Shown here: in pieces, positions 34,698-44,711 of the stretch
How the letters are laid out: every line of letters starts with the position of its first letter
Numbering within the stretch: the first letter of the stretch is position 1
Source of the DNA: CAYNWT01 sp964450955
GTDB taxonomy: Bacteria; Planctomycetota; Planctomycetia; Planctomycetales; Planctomycetaceae
Direction: 5' to 3'
Length of the DNA: 64,000 bases
Assembly: GCA_964450955.1 (NCBI GenBank)
Contig: CAYVFI010000006.1
Location: forward strand, 62,001-126,000
Translations under genes and position numbers: made by a program
The notes under the pieces: model-generated
The model's input: the letters and a program-made list of their open reading frames with translations, nothing else
Databases searched by the model: none
What the model was told of the DNA's origin: nothing

Positions 34698-34821
34698 GCA
34701 TGGTCGCTGCCATGAAACTTCTCATCGCGCGAAGCATCGGGTTTGACTAACCGACCAGCGGCGAGGTGGTTAAAGTGTGACGCTTGTTGTCTGTCGCCGT
34801 CTTTGAACGAAGTCACCCATC

Positions 34822-35802
34822 GTGCCGAATTTGCCGTGGACAGTCGAATGCCCTTTGATGTTGGCTCCAATGCAGGGGCTGACGAATCGCGTTCTGCGGG
34901 CGGTTTATGGTGAGCTTGCCAGGCCGGATGTTCTTTTCACGGAATTCGTCCGTGTGCGTCCCAAGGCAAAAAAGGTGATCGCAGATTCGGATTTCATTGA
35001 AGCCACGACGCGCGTATCGGGTATTCCGCTGGTTGTGCAGGTGATTGGTTGCGCGGATGACGGTGTTGTCGAGGCTGTTGGTGATTTGGTGGCGCGGGGC
35101 GTAAAACATATTAACGTCAATATGGGGTGCCCGTTTGGCCGGATGACGTCGGTTTTGGCTGGCGGAGGAATGTTTAGGCATCCGGAGGCGGTCTATCCCA
35201 TGTTGGCCGCTCTACGTCAGATTGTGCCGGGTTCTTTGTCGGTGAAGACGCGGCTGGGAATTGATGACGAGCGTGAAATCTTTTCTGTGATCGATTCGTT
35301 TTCGAAAGCGAGTGTCGATTTCCTTATCGTCCATTCTCGGACAGTGAATCAGAAATACAAAGGCCGGGCGAACCATGATCTCTCACGCGAGATTGTCCAG
35401 GCGGCTGGGATGCCTGTGATCGCCAACGGGGATATCCGGTCGGTTCCGGATGCTCAACAGGTTCTAAGCTACACCGGCGCGGCGGGATTGATGATTGGGC
35501 GTGGCGCGATTGGTGATCACAGGTTGTTCGAACGCATTCGCGGGAATGCCCCCGCGGAATCTGTTGAAAGCGCGATTGTTGCGGAAGTTTGTGACAGGTT
35601 GCGCCGGCTACTGGCTGGGTACCAGAAGATTTTTCACGGCGACGCTCAGGTGCTGGCGAAATTCAAAGAAGTGCTCTCGCACATCGACGCGCCGGAAATC
35701 GGAGCGTTGAAGAGGCGTCTTCGTAAAGCGAAGTCGTGTGCTGCGATGGAGCAAGCGTTGGGGGCAGGTTTCAAGCGGGTTGGAAGCCCTTCCCGCTCGT
35801 AA
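34822..35802 (+). CDS. dus: tRNA-dihydrouridine synthase family protein
   Basis: The enzyme reduces uridines in the tRNA D-loop with FMN and NADPH. The 326 residues show LMLAPMQGLTNRVLR at the start, the catalytic Cys in NVNMGCPFGRMTSVLAGGGMF, the phosphate-binding VIANGDIRS, and GLMIGRGAIGDHRLF. The usual ...N.GCP motif is kept. The start is GTG at 34822. The exact uridine target (DusA, B or C) cannot be told. It follows the HTH-EIIA gene by 125 bases. Confidence 0.93.
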   Translation: MPNLPWTVECPLMLAPMQGLTNRVLRAVYGELARPDVLFTEFVRVRPKAKKVIADSDFIEATTRVSGIPLVVQVIGCADDGVVEAVGDLVARGVKHINVNMGCPFGRMTSVLAGGGMFRHPEAVYPMLAALRQIVPGSLSVKTRLGIDDEREIFSVIDSFSKASVDFLIVHSRTVNQKYKGRANHDLSREIVQAAGMPVIANGDIRSVPDAQQVLSYTGAAGLMIGRGAIGDHRLFERIRGNAPAESVESAIVAEVCDRLRRLLAGYQKIFHGDAQVLAKFKEVLSHIDAPEIGALKRRLRKAKSCAAMEQALGAGFKRVGSPSRS

Positions 35803-35834
35803 ACTCCAGACCGTCTGGTGCCGAGCGGCGTGAT

Positions 35835-36626
35835 CTACTGGCCGTTCCAGAAGTCAAGGACTCGGACCTTGTCCATTACGGGCAGCAGGACTTCGACAAA
35901 TGCAAGGTGGTCGGCGTGGTCGAGATATGTTTGCCGGCCTTCCTCTGAATCGAATGTCACCATGAAGCAGTGGGTGAAGCCCTCGTCGTGTTTCTCCGGA
36001 CTGTTGTTGGTTCCCCACTCGAACGATTTGATTGTGTCGATTTTTGAGGGCAGGGCGGCGAAGGCTTCTTCGACTTTTTTCACGCCATCGGGGTTGCCGT
36101 CTTTGAACTTGAAGAACACGCAGTGCTTAAGTTCTTTCTCAAGCGGTTGGTACGGCTTGCCCCAGTAGTCAATCACGAAGACCTTATCCATGTGCGGGCG
36201 CAGGACATCGGCGAAGTCGCCCGAATGCGCCGGGTGGGGAATGTACGCATCACGGCCGGCGGCATCGGCGAAGGTCAGGAGGAAGCAGTGAGTGAATCCG
36301 TCATCGTGCTTCTCTGGACTGTTGTTGCGTCCGGATTGGAACCCGGTGATGGTGTCGATCTTGTCAGGGAGCCCACGAAATGCATCGACGATGGACTGCA
36401 CATCGTCAGGACCGGCGCTGTCCTTGAACGAGAAGAACACCGCGTGACGTAGTACCTCACCGTCGTGATTTTCGATTGGGCCAGTAGGGGACACGTTTGA
36501 TGTTTCGTCTAAGGTTGGGTCAGCGGTTCCCGTGGTGGAATCAGTGCCGCTTGAACATGAGAGACAGCTCATGAGCAGTGTACCGATGAGGGCAGATTTC
36601 AATGTGAGGCGTGTAAAGGCGGGCAT
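35835..36626 (-). CDS. Lipoprotein with two Dabb (stress-responsive alpha/beta-barrel) domains
   Basis: The 263 residues start with a lipoprotein-like signal (ALIGTLLMSCLSCSS, two candidate Cys). Two Dabb domains follow, at about 58-155 and 165-262. Each starts with LRHAVFFSFKD or LKHCVFFKFKD, has FRGLPDKIDTI or FAALPSKIDTI, then NNSPEKHDDGFTH or NNSPEKHDEGFTH, and ends with HMDKVFVIDYW or VMDKVRVLDFW. Dabb proteins usually form dimeric ferredoxin-like barrels; here the internal repeat gives a dimer-like unit in one chain. Function unknown. Confidence 0.88.
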   Translation of the reverse strand: MPAFTRLTLKSALIGTLLMSCLSCSSGTDSTTGTADPTLDETSNVSPTGPIENHDGEVLRHAVFFSFKDSAGPDDVQSIVDAFRGLPDKIDTITGFQSGRNNSPEKHDDGFTHCFLLTFADAAGRDAYIPHPAHSGDFADVLRPHMDKVFVIDYWGKPYQPLEKELKHCVFFKFKDGNPDGVKKVEEAFAALPSKIDTIKSFEWGTNNSPEKHDEGFTHCFMVTFDSEEGRQTYLDHADHLAFVEVLLPVMDKVRVLDFWNGQ

Positions 36627-36887
36627 AGGTTTGACTCGGGGTTGAGGGGCGAGGTGGTGATGTGCATCGTTTTTGGTTGGGTTATTCCTGAGGCGATGGT
36701 CTTAGGCTACGTCAGGGTAATGTGTTCGTGAAGAATCGAGACCAGAAACAGTGCTTTGCGATCGACGATGCCGGTGAGTTGCAACTGATTCACGGACGCG
36801 CGGATGTCGGCGACAGTTTGTTAACGCTGCGACTCCAATCAGTCGCGTTCCACGCTATTCCCGGGTGAGCCTGGAATCTCCGCATAT

Positions 36888-37376
36888 TTAATCCATGGCT
36901 GGAACGCGTCGGCAGGCGGCCACGGCAAAGCTAAGCCAACCCGTCAGTTGCAGAGTTCCACCGATTGGTGTGACCAGTCCCCATGGGATGCCCAGCCAGC
37001 GGGAACCGGCGATCACCAGCACGTACAGGCTGCCGGAAAATAGAATGGTTCCACCGACCAGACACCAGCCGGCAACGGACGTCAGCTTCGACGGGTACCG
37101 ATCTGCGAACAGGCCCAACAGAATGAGAGCCATTGCTGAGTACATCTGGTAGCGGGCTGCGGTTTCAAAGTCGCCCAGGTACTTGTACGCAGCGGGAACT
37201 TTGTGCCCCGCAACCATTTTGATTTCCGTTCCGTATTTATCGAACAGAAACCCGTTGGCTTCGTTACCGCCGCCTTTCAGTCCATGCGCACCGAACGCGC
37301 CGGCGAGAATTGCAACGAAACCGAGTACCGCGCCGGCGAAAATCCAACGGCGACCTGTTTTTTGAATGGCGTTCAT
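36888..37376 (-). CDS. DUF423 family membrane protein
   Basis: A 162-residue inner-membrane protein of the DUF423 (YgdD) family with four likely helices at about 12-32, 75-90, 100-122 and 128-152. Family marks are AGAFGAHGLK, FETAARYQMYSAMALILLG and TPIGGTLQLTGWL. Function unknown. Its start overlaps the end of the DJ-1 gene by ATGA, which suggests translational coupling. Confidence 0.88.
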   Translation of the reverse strand: MNAIQKTGRRWIFAGAVLGFVAILAGAFGAHGLKGGGNEANGFLFDKYGTEIKMVAGHKVPAAYKYLGDFETAARYQMYSAMALILLGLFADRYPSKLTSVAGWCLVGGTILFSGSLYVLVIAGSRWLGIPWGLVTPIGGTLQLTGWLSFAVAACRRVPAMD

Positions 37377-37954
37377 GCGTGCGTCACTTTAGTACCGAGT
37401 TTTGCGACAAACGCCTGCAGGAATGCGGGGTGAGCCGGCCAGGCTGGCGACGTGACAAGATTGCCCTCCACGTGAACGCCATCGATGGATGTTTCCACGT
37501 AGGTTCCGCCCGCCAACTGGACTTCAGGAGCGCACGCCGGATAGGCCGTGCATTCACGATTTTTAAGTACATCGGCTGCCGCCAGTAGTTGCAATCCATG
37601 GCAGATAGCCGCGATTGGTTTTCCGGCCCCGGCGAACTCAGAAACGATTTCGCAGACACGTTTGTTAAGCCGTAGGTACTCAGGCGAGCGTCCGCCTGGA
37701 ACCAACAAGCCGTCGTAGGCCGCGGTGTCGACGTCGGCGAAGTTTGCGTTCAGCGCGAAGTTGTGGCCAGGCTTTTCTGAGTAGGTCTGATCGCCTTCAA
37801 AGTCATGGATTGCGGTTCTAATCGTGTCGCCGGCCGTCTTGTCGGGGCAGACAACATCGACTTCGTAACCAAAGGTCATCAGAGTTTGAAATGGAACCAT
37901 GATTTCGTAGTCCTCTACGAAATCACCAGCGAGTATCAGGATTCTGCGGGACAT
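37373..37954 (-). CDS. DJ-1/PfpI family protein
   Basis: The 193 residues match the DJ-1/PfpI superfamily, which includes proteases, chaperones and deglycase-like enzymes. The nucleophilic Cys is in AAICHGLQLLAA, the acid in LAGDFVEDYEIMVP near the start, and the VPGGRSPEYLR loop follows. It overlaps the DUF423 gene by 4 bases. Activity cannot be fixed from sequence. Confidence 0.9.
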   Translation of the reverse strand: MSRRILILAGDFVEDYEIMVPFQTLMTFGYEVDVVCPDKTAGDTIRTAIHDFEGDQTYSEKPGHNFALNANFADVDTAAYDGLLVPGGRSPEYLRLNKRVCEIVSEFAGAGKPIAAICHGLQLLAAADVLKNRECTAYPACAPEVQLAGGTYVETSIDGVHVEGNLVTSPAWPAHPAFLQAFVAKLGTKVTHA

Positions 37955-38069
37955 GACTTAGGCTGCCGAGAATGGGAATAGGTGGGTCTGATGCAATCAG
38001 GTTCGATCTTAGCGAACTGGCTCCGGAAACGAACTCTTCAAGTTCGCTGCGGTCTGTTAACTTTCGTTT

Positions 38070-39011
38070 ATGTCAGCAGATCAGGAATCATCAGAGCAGC
38101 GATCGTCCGGGCGATGGCTGGTGGCCACAGGGGTTGTCGTCGTGGTCGGCGTGCTTTTGTTGATGCCGGTAAGGTACCCGGGGCGTATTCTTGGAATTGT
38201 GTTCGACTTCGCTCACGTGCCGGTTTTTGCGGTGTTCGTCTATGTTGTGATCCGGCTGGTCTGTGGCTGTGAGCCCTCCTGGAAAGTTGCGGCCGCGATA
38301 GCGATTGTGGCCGCCGCGTTTGGGCTGGGTGGTGAGTACCTGCAGGGGTACGTTGGGCGTTCGGGCGATTGGGGCGACGCGGCATCCAACGCGGTTGGAG
38401 CGGCAATAGGATTCGTTGTTGGTACGTGGCGGAAGTGGCGTCGTGGCCTGCTTTGGGGTGCCGGGCTGGCCCTGTCGGCGGCTTTGGTCGCGGTTTATTT
38501 CAATCCGGCTTTAACTCTGACCGATCTCGTTCGGCAGCACACTGAGTTGCCGCTACTGGCTTCGTTTGAAAGCGAATTGGAGCTCACGCGTTGGCGTAGC
38601 GGGTTAAGCAAGCTTTCCCGGAGTACCGATCATGTCAGTGACGGTCGGTACTCGTTGAAGTGGCAAATGAATCCGGGGCCGTACCCACAATGCACATTAA
38701 TTTGGCCGGTGAATGACTGGACGCCATATCGCGCGCTGGAATTCGACGTTTGGAACGACGCTGACGAGCCGTTGGAAATCGTTACGAAGATCGAAGACTT
38801 CAGGCACAACAAAACCTACGCTGATCGCTTTCATCAGCCGGTGAGAGTTCCGAAAGGCAAGACGACGGTTCGGGTGGACCTGAAAGCGGTTCAGGATGCT
38901 CCGGATGATCGAAAAATGGACATGGCGTTGATAACGCGGTTATCGTTGTTCACGATTGATCTTAGACGACAGCGTGTGTTGCATATCGACCGCGTGAAGT
39001 TGATTAGATAG
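38070..39011 (+). CDS. VanZ-like membrane protein with C-terminal beta-sandwich domain
   Basis: The 313 residues fall in two parts. The first 150 are a VanZ-like domain: DFAHVPVFAVFVYV, GLGGEYLQGYVGRSGDWGDAASNAVGAAIGF and four to five helices. Residues about 165-313 form a beta-rich domain resembling carbohydrate-binding or complex-I-intermediate-type sandwiches (LASFESELELTRWRSG, YRALEFDVWNDADEP, LHIDRVKLI), probably facing the periplasm. VanZ-like proteins affect envelope or antibiotic phenotypes in some bacteria, but the role here is unknown. Confidence 0.8.
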   Translation: MSADQESSEQRSSGRWLVATGVVVVVGVLLLMPVRYPGRILGIVFDFAHVPVFAVFVYVVIRLVCGCEPSWKVAAAIAIVAAAFGLGGEYLQGYVGRSGDWGDAASNAVGAAIGFVVGTWRKWRRGLLWGAGLALSAALVAVYFNPALTLTDLVRQHTELPLLASFESELELTRWRSGLSKLSRSTDHVSDGRYSLKWQMNPGPYPQCTLIWPVNDWTPYRALEFDVWNDADEPLEIVTKIEDFRHNKTYADRFHQPVRVPKGKTTVRVDLKAVQDAPDDRKMDMALITRLSLFTIDLRRQRVLHIDRVKLIR

Positions 39012-39062
39012 CACCGTTGATTTCGGTTAGGTTCATCGAGTTCTGTTTCGAGGATGCTATGC

Positions 39063-40433
39063 ATGTCTGACGCGACACTGGCTGGTGCGGCTCGTGCCGA
39101 GGTTCGTTCGGTTCTGGCGATTGCTGAACACATTGTTCGGCTTAAGGAACGAGTGTTGCAGTTTCTGGATCAGTTTTCCGCCAGCCAGCGCGGATACTTT
39201 ACTCCGACAGAAGATGAACACTCGCGCCAATTGCTGGTCTCTTACTGGCAGTCTCGGAATGCGTTGCTGGAACTTGTCTCCACGTATCAGGCTGAGGAAA
39301 TTGAAGGTCAAGGTGATCCGGTCCGGTTCCTGGCTGCGTTTGGCGGCGCGTTGGTTTTGTTGGATGCAGCCAGGTTTATTCGCGACGAAATGCACGACAA
39401 GCCTGTGGTGCGGCAGAAGTTAAACGAGCCGGAGCCGCACTTCGGAATCGAAGAAGGCTGCTATGACCAGATTCAAAAATCTCTGACCAGTCCGGTTCAT
39501 GCGTGGCACTTGTATCATGCGAACCATCATTTTGAGGGGAACCAGGCAGAACTAAGAAAGGCGACCGAAGGTGAGCCTCAGACGCGGGCTGTGTTCGAAC
39601 TGGTTGAACGTTTGCGTGATCGGCTAAATGTGAGTGCGGCCCGCTTCGCGACGGCCCGCGCGCGGGTGCAGGCACGGCGGTTACGAACCAGTGTGAGCCG
39701 CGATGTGGTTGGTCGAGCGATGTATGGCCTGCAGAAGGCGGTCTCCAGTTTGGTGTCTGACATTTACACGCGGCCCAGGCATGTTCCACAACTTCCCGAT
39801 TCGATTGTTGCTGAGCTGGAGCAGTTACTGGAGCCCGGCGATATTCTGGTGACGCGAAAAGACCACGCTGCCACAAATTACTTCCTGCCCGGGTTCTGGC
39901 CACATGCGGCGCTATTTGTTGGCGATGCGCAGCGGCTATCGAAACGCGGATTGGATTCGCACGATAATGTGGCCAGGCATTGGCACGAGTTACAGAACAT
40001 CGACACGACCCAGACGCGACGAGTTGTCGAGGCGATGAAGGACGGGGTTCGAATGCGTTCGCTGGCAATAACACTAAAGTGTGACGCCATTACCGTTTTG
40101 CGGGCTCGGCTGGAGCCGAATTCTATTGATGACGTGTTGGTTCGGGCATTTTTTCATGTGGGCAAGGCTTACGATTTCGACTTTGACTTCAGCCGTTCTG
40201 ATCGCATGGTCTGCAGCGAAGTTGTGTATCGTTCGTACGATGGTGTTGGCAAAACGGAATTCGAATTGAAAAAACGGGCAGGGCGTTTAACGTTGGCTCC
40301 TGAAGATATTATGCGAATGGCTCTGGACGACCGATCGTTTGATGTCGTTGCGTGTTACGCGAGTCGGCGTACTGACGCTTTGCTGCGGGGTGATGGTGCG
40401 AAGGCATTGGTTCAGGATACGATCGGCTGCTGA
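39063..40433 (+). CDS. YiiX/YebB-like NlpC/P60 cysteine hydrolase
   Basis: The protein of 456 residues has a long helical N-terminal half (about 1-230) and a C-terminal permuted NlpC/P60-type domain of the YiiX/YebB kind. LLEPGDILVTRK starts the domain, WPHAALFVG holds the catalytic His, and DRMVCSEVVYRSYDG holds the Cys. Such enzymes cut peptide or amide bonds, possibly in the envelope; a substrate cannot be named. The ATG at 39063 was preferred over 39054 because GAGG lies 9 bases before it. It lies 56 bases upstream of the giant kinase gene and may be cotranscribed. Confidence 0.82.
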   Translation: MSDATLAGAARAEVRSVLAIAEHIVRLKERVLQFLDQFSASQRGYFTPTEDEHSRQLLVSYWQSRNALLELVSTYQAEEIEGQGDPVRFLAAFGGALVLLDAARFIRDEMHDKPVVRQKLNEPEPHFGIEEGCYDQIQKSLTSPVHAWHLYHANHHFEGNQAELRKATEGEPQTRAVFELVERLRDRLNVSAARFATARARVQARRLRTSVSRDVVGRAMYGLQKAVSSLVSDIYTRPRHVPQLPDSIVAELEQLLEPGDILVTRKDHAATNYFLPGFWPHAALFVGDAQRLSKRGLDSHDNVARHWHELQNIDTTQTRRVVEAMKDGVRMRSLAITLKCDAITVLRARLEPNSIDDVLVRAFFHVGKAYDFDFDFSRSDRMVCSEVVYRSYDGVGKTEFELKKRAGRLTLAPEDIMRMALDDRSFDVVACYASRRTDALLRGDGAKALVQDTIGC

Positions 40434-40489
40434 ATCAGTCGGAGACTGGTGTTATCTCGGGGAACCTACGATTGACTTGAGAGTTTGGA

Positions 40490-43400
40490 ATGACCAATCC
40501 TGATCGTGAATCTGACGCGAGTCCTGATGAACTTGACGAAACCGCCTATCTGGATTCGTTTGGCGATCTGTGTGCGGCGTTTGAGGACGCTGTTGAAAAA
40601 GGACTGAATCCCGATATCGGTGAGATTGTTGAGTCGGCTCGCTGCAACAACAGGGAGGCTCTGTTTCGGGAGTTATTGAAGATTGAAACGCGATCGCGAT
40701 CAGAGAATGGTCAGCCCAAAGCGCTTGCGGAGTACCTGGATCAGTTTCCTGAGTATGAAGCGGAAATTGAAAGTGTGTTGGGCGAGCGTGCGAACGAAAA
40801 GACTTTACTCACTGGTTCCAGTGGAAGTCTAACCGCGGAAACTCCCGATTCGATTGGCAGATTTAAGATTGTGCGATTGCTGGGGATTGGTGGCTTTGGC
40901 CGAGTGTATTTGGCCAGGGATCCGAAGCTGAAACGCGACGTGGCCATTAAAGTTATGCGTTCGGGTATTTCGCATAGCGACGAAGTTTTAAAAGAGGCCC
41001 AGAGCGCGGCGCAGTTAAATCATGAAGCTATTGTTCGGATTTATGATGTCGATGTTGATGCGGCCGAACCGTATATCGTTCAAGAGTATGTTAAAGGCGA
41101 GTCCCTTGCCGATCGGCTGAAGAAGGGGCAGTCTTTCTCTACTGCGGAAGCGATTCAATTGATGATCCGCCTGGCCGACGCGTTAGGATTCGCGCACCGG
41201 CATCGATTGTTCCATCGTGATCTAAAACCGGGCAACGTGCTGATCGAACGATCGGGGATGCCGCGGTTAATCGATTTTGGTCTGGCAATCCACGAAGAAG
41301 ATCGCGAACAGCATCGGGGTGAGATTGCCGGCTCAATAGGTTATATGGCGCCAGAGCAATTTCGGGGAGAGTCACACCGAGTTGACGACAGGACCGACAT
41401 ATGGAGTCTGTGTGTCATTTTCTATCGTCTCTTGACCGGGCGACTTCCTTTTGACGGATCGTCTGGCGGGCTGGTTGCCGAAGAGGTGCAGTTTGTTGAT
41501 CACGTCTCAATGCGACAGCTGGATGCAACTATCCCGGCGACTCTTGACCGTATCGTAGGAAAAGGGTTGGCCAAACGAATGGTCGATCGTTACTCCTCTT
41601 GTTCAGAGTTGATCGAAGAATTGGAAATTGTCCGTGATTCCAGCTGTGCCGGTGACGTTTCGTTGGAAGGTCAACCCCCGGAGGCGGCGCGATTCGTGGC
41701 CACGCGGAACGAATCCGGTTCTGCCGCTGAGCTTGCTTCAGATTCGCTGTCGGACGCCAACGTGTTGGTTGTGCCGCGGGGCTTAAGTTCATTTTCGGAA
41801 GCTGATTCGAAGTTCTATCCATCGTTGTTGCCGGGGCCATTTGACCGAGATGGCTTACCGACATCGATTGGTTTCTGGCTGGATCGAATCGCAAACGTGG
41901 ATCCCGCGAAGGCGGTTCCGATTGGTGTGGTTTACGGTCGAAGCGGTTGCGGCAAGAGTTCACTGGTACGTGCGGGGATACTGCCGCGACTTAGTCGCAA
42001 CGTGATTCCGGTGTATGCGGACTGCACCGATCGAGGTACGGAACAACGAATCATCGAAGCGGTTGATGCCAGCTTTGGTGAGTCAACATGCGACATGGAT
42101 ATCCTGCGTCGGTTCGTTGCGATCCGGGAGTCTTCTCGTAGAAAGCGGAATCCGAAAGTTCTGATCATCCTGGATCAGTTCGAACAGTGGTTGCATGGTC
42201 GAACCAATATTGCCCAGGAACGGTTGACGATGGCGCTTCGTCAGTGTGACGGTGTGAGTCTGCAGGTGTTGATCGTTGTGAGGGATGACTTTTGGCTGGC
42301 GGTATCTCAGTTCCTGCGGGCGATAGAGGTGCCGATTGCTGAAGACCAAAACACTATGGCTGTCGAACTGTTTGGCAAACGCCACGCGCGAGATGTGCTG
42401 AAGCGGTTTGGGTTGGCATACGGTGCGATTCCGAAAACAGTGGAACAACAAACTGACGACCACAACCGGTTCCTTGATATAGCGATCAGCGATCTCTCCG
42501 ACGGTGCTCATGTTCCCTGCGTCACTTTGTCACTGTTCGCGCACATGTTTAAAGGGCAGGATTGGACCGGGGCTGCGTTATCATCAATGGGCGGAACAGA
42601 TGCCGTTGGTGTGCAATACCTTGAACGAGTCTTTGATCGGGACGCCGGGCCGCTGCTGCTACGACGCTATGCGAAGCAGGCTCGGAATGTGCTTGAGCTC
42701 CTGCTGCCAGCGCATGGGTCGACCATTAAGGGGCACACTCGGACTCGGGCAGAACTGCAAGAGAGAACAGAACTTGAGGAGGCTGAGCTGGGCGAACTGC
42801 TGCGTTTGCTGGACAAAGAACTGTCGCTGATCGGAGTCTCTGACGACACCACCGGGACTTCCGCGGCGACCGAGAGAAAGTATCGACTCGCCCATGACTA
42901 TATGGTCAATCCGATCCGAAGCTGGAACGCATCATCCCAGCGCAGGTCGCGCCGTGGCCGTGCGATGTTGGACCTTCGGGAGTCGGCTTCCGTGTGGGAT
43001 GAGCAGCGAGTTTCCGGGCTCTTGCCTTCGACGTTTGATTACATTCGGTTTCGGACGCTAACACCAGGTTCAGAACGGCGGCCAATAGAGAGCGACTATC
43101 TGGAAGCGTGGGAACGTCACAATTTCAAGAGAATCCTTGCGTCCTTCGTGCTGATTGCGGTGGCCCTTGTGGCGGGCAACTGGTACCTGTCACGCACATC
43201 CAGAAAAGCCGTTGTGGCGTCGAAGCTCAAGGGATTGGGGCAGATCGAAGAGGGGTTCGACGACTTTGCCGACGGATTGGGGACGCTCCGACTGCGCACT
43301 GAGGATTTGAAAGAAGTTCTGGAGAGTAGTGATACCCGGCTGAGAATAAGAGGCTGGCTTCTGAAGGCCAGACTTGACGGTGAAGAATGGGACGCTGAGG

Positions 43401-44644
43401 CAGTTAGAAAAACGATCCACTGCATTGAAGATTGTGATCCGTTGGAGGGCCGGCAACTGGTGCGCCTGCTGAGGCGGGAACAGGCGGATGCGGTTCGAGA
43501 GGTTCGGAAAAAGTACCTTGCGTCGAAGGACCTGCGTCAGCAATCTCGCCTCGCCAGCGTGCTTCTACTTTTGGGAGACACCAGCGGTGCCAGTGATCTG
43601 GTGAAGCCGAATACAGACCCACTCCCGCGGTCGCTGATAACTCAGCATATCGCAGATTGGTCGGAAGACTTGAGTCAGGTTGCCACGATGTTACGTGACT
43701 CGGATACCAAGCCTGTTATCCGGTCAGCAATGGCCGATGCTATTGCACTTGGTTGGCCTGATGTCGAGGAGACTCAGCAACCTTCAATCAGGGTTGCCTG
43801 TAAAGAGCTGCTTCGAGTTGGCTGCGAACAACCGACGTTGGTATCGTCAGTGGCACATATTCTTGAGGCTGACGCGGGGTACGCAATGCCCCCGGGAACC
43901 GAACCAGCCCGGGGTGACAATTGGTTCGTTAATTCGGTTAGCCTGCGCCTTCTTCGCCTTGGGCCCAAGTCGGGTAAACATGGCAACACATTTCTGTCAG
44001 ACCGCGAGATTTCAAACCGCTTGATTCATCAATTTCTGGCTAAGCCTGATGGTCTCCGGGACGAGCGCGTGGAGGCTGTAAGAGACCACGCACTGGCGAT
44101 GCCGGCGGACATGGTTTCTCTGGAAACTGCAGTCCAATTCTGCAACTGGCTTAGTGAACGGGAAGAGCTATCACCAAGTTACGAACCAACCGAAAGCGGA
44201 TGGCGACTTGTCGATAATGCCGGTGGCTATCGAGTCCCTGGATTTGAGGAGTTGGATTTCGCCGCTCGCGGAATTGCCGGTCCGTCGTACCCATGGCACT
44301 GCATGAGTAGTCCTGACGACGTATTGCTGGCCAACTACGAATCTACCGCGCACGAAATCGGGAAGTTCGTTTCTGGCGGAGTCAGTTTGCCGGTTGGCTC
44401 TCGGCTACCAAATTCGCTTGGTTTTTTTGACACGCTCGGTAGTGTCCGTGAGTGGGTCTGGACTCGAAACCCACGTGATGCAAGTCTCTTCTACATTTAT
44501 GGCGGTAGCTCGAAAAGTAGCGCCAATAGGGTGAAAGCGGGGTTTTCTGTAAGGGACCCCGACGGACTACCTCCCGCGCTTCGTAAGGCCAGGGTAGGCT
44601 TTCGAATTGCAATAACGAGAGGCACAGAGTCAGGTGACGAGTAG
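40490..44644 (+). CDS. Giant Ser/Thr kinase - STAND NTPase - FGE-like fusion protein
   Basis: The 1384 residues combine three signalling modules. The kinase domain (about 122-385) is intact: GIGGFG at 132-137, Lys154, HRDLKPGN from 242 and DFG at 262-264. A novel-STAND-type P-loop NTPase (about 440-860) carries GRSGCGKSS at 483-491 and VLIILDQFEQWL as Walker B. One membrane helix lies at about 879-898 (SFVLIAVALVAGNWYLS). A helical stretch follows, and the last 200 residues resemble formylglycine-generating/sulfatase-modifying (SUMF1) domains (SLETAVQFCNWLSERE, GGYRVPGFEELDFAARG, GFFDTLGSVREWVW, ARVGFRIA). The FGE catalytic Cys pair is not evident, so that domain may bind ligand. The protein could sense a signal and phosphorylate a target; the target is unknown. 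Confidence 0.9.
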   Translation: MTNPDRESDASPDELDETAYLDSFGDLCAAFEDAVEKGLNPDIGEIVESARCNNREALFRELLKIETRSRSENGQPKALAEYLDQFPEYEAEIESVLGERANEKTLLTGSSGSLTAETPDSIGRFKIVRLLGIGGFGRVYLARDPKLKRDVAIKVMRSGISHSDEVLKEAQSAAQLNHEAIVRIYDVDVDAAEPYIVQEYVKGESLADRLKKGQSFSTAEAIQLMIRLADALGFAHRHRLFHRDLKPGNVLIERSGMPRLIDFGLAIHEEDREQHRGEIAGSIGYMAPEQFRGESHRVDDRTDIWSLCVIFYRLLTGRLPFDGSSGGLVAEEVQFVDHVSMRQLDATIPATLDRIVGKGLAKRMVDRYSSCSELIEELEIVRDSSCAGDVSLEGQPPEAARFVATRNESGSAAELASDSLSDANVLVVPRGLSSFSEADSKFYPSLLPGPFDRDGLPTSIGFWLDRIANVDPAKAVPIGVVYGRSGCGKSSLVRAGILPRLSRNVIPVYADCTDRGTEQRIIEAVDASFGESTCDMDILRRFVAIRESSRRKRNPKVLIILDQFEQWLHGRTNIAQERLTMALRQCDGVSLQVLIVVRDDFWLAVSQFLRAIEVPIAEDQNTMAVELFGKRHARDVLKRFGLAYGAIPKTVEQQTDDHNRFLDIAISDLSDGAHVPCVTLSLFAHMFKGQDWTGAALSSMGGTDAVGVQYLERVFDRDAGPLLLRRYAKQARNVLELLLPAHGSTIKGHTRTRAELQERTELEEAELGELLRLLDKELSLIGVSDDTTGTSAATERKYRLAHDYMVNPIRSWNASSQRRSRRGRAMLDLRESASVWDEQRVSGLLPSTFDYIRFRTLTPGSERRPIESDYLEAWERHNFKRILASFVLIAVALVAGNWYLSRTSRKAVVASKLKGLGQIEEGFDDFADGLGTLRLRTEDLKEVLESSDTRLRIRGWLLKARLDGEEWDAEAVRKTIHCIEDCDPLEGRQLVRLLRREQADAVREVRKKYLASKDLRQQSRLASVLLLLGDTSGASDLVKPNTDPLPRSLITQHIADWSEDLSQVATMLRDSDTKPVIRSAMADAIALGWPDVEETQQPSIRVACKELLRVGCEQPTLVSSVAHILEADAGYAMPPGTEPARGDNWFVNSVSLRLLRLGPKSGKHGNTFLSDREISNRLIHQFLAKPDGLRDERVEAVRDHALAMPADMVSLETAVQFCNWLSEREELSPSYEPTESGWRLVDNAGGYRVPGFEELDFAARGIAGPSYPWHCMSSPDDVLLANYESTAHEIGKFVSGGVSLPVGSRLPNSLGFFDTLGSVREWVWTRNPRDASLFYIYGGSSKSSANRVKAGFSVRDPDGLPPALRKARVGFRIAITRGTESGDE

Positions 44645-44711
44645 AGGCCGCAAGACAGCCCACTCGCCAGGCAAGAATGCAAAGCGAGTGGGGTGGAAGG
44701 TCTTCAGTGCG

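Noticed and set aside
36722..36868. 48-residue frame starting with GTG before the DUF423 gene
   Set aside because: It is open and reads plausibly (CFAIDDAGELQLIHG), but has no ribosome site, no partner gene and no family likeness.
40490..44644. Calling the STAND kinase a defence gene outright
   Set aside because: The domain set fits some immune sensors, but planctomycetes use many such kinases and no other defence gene lies nearby.
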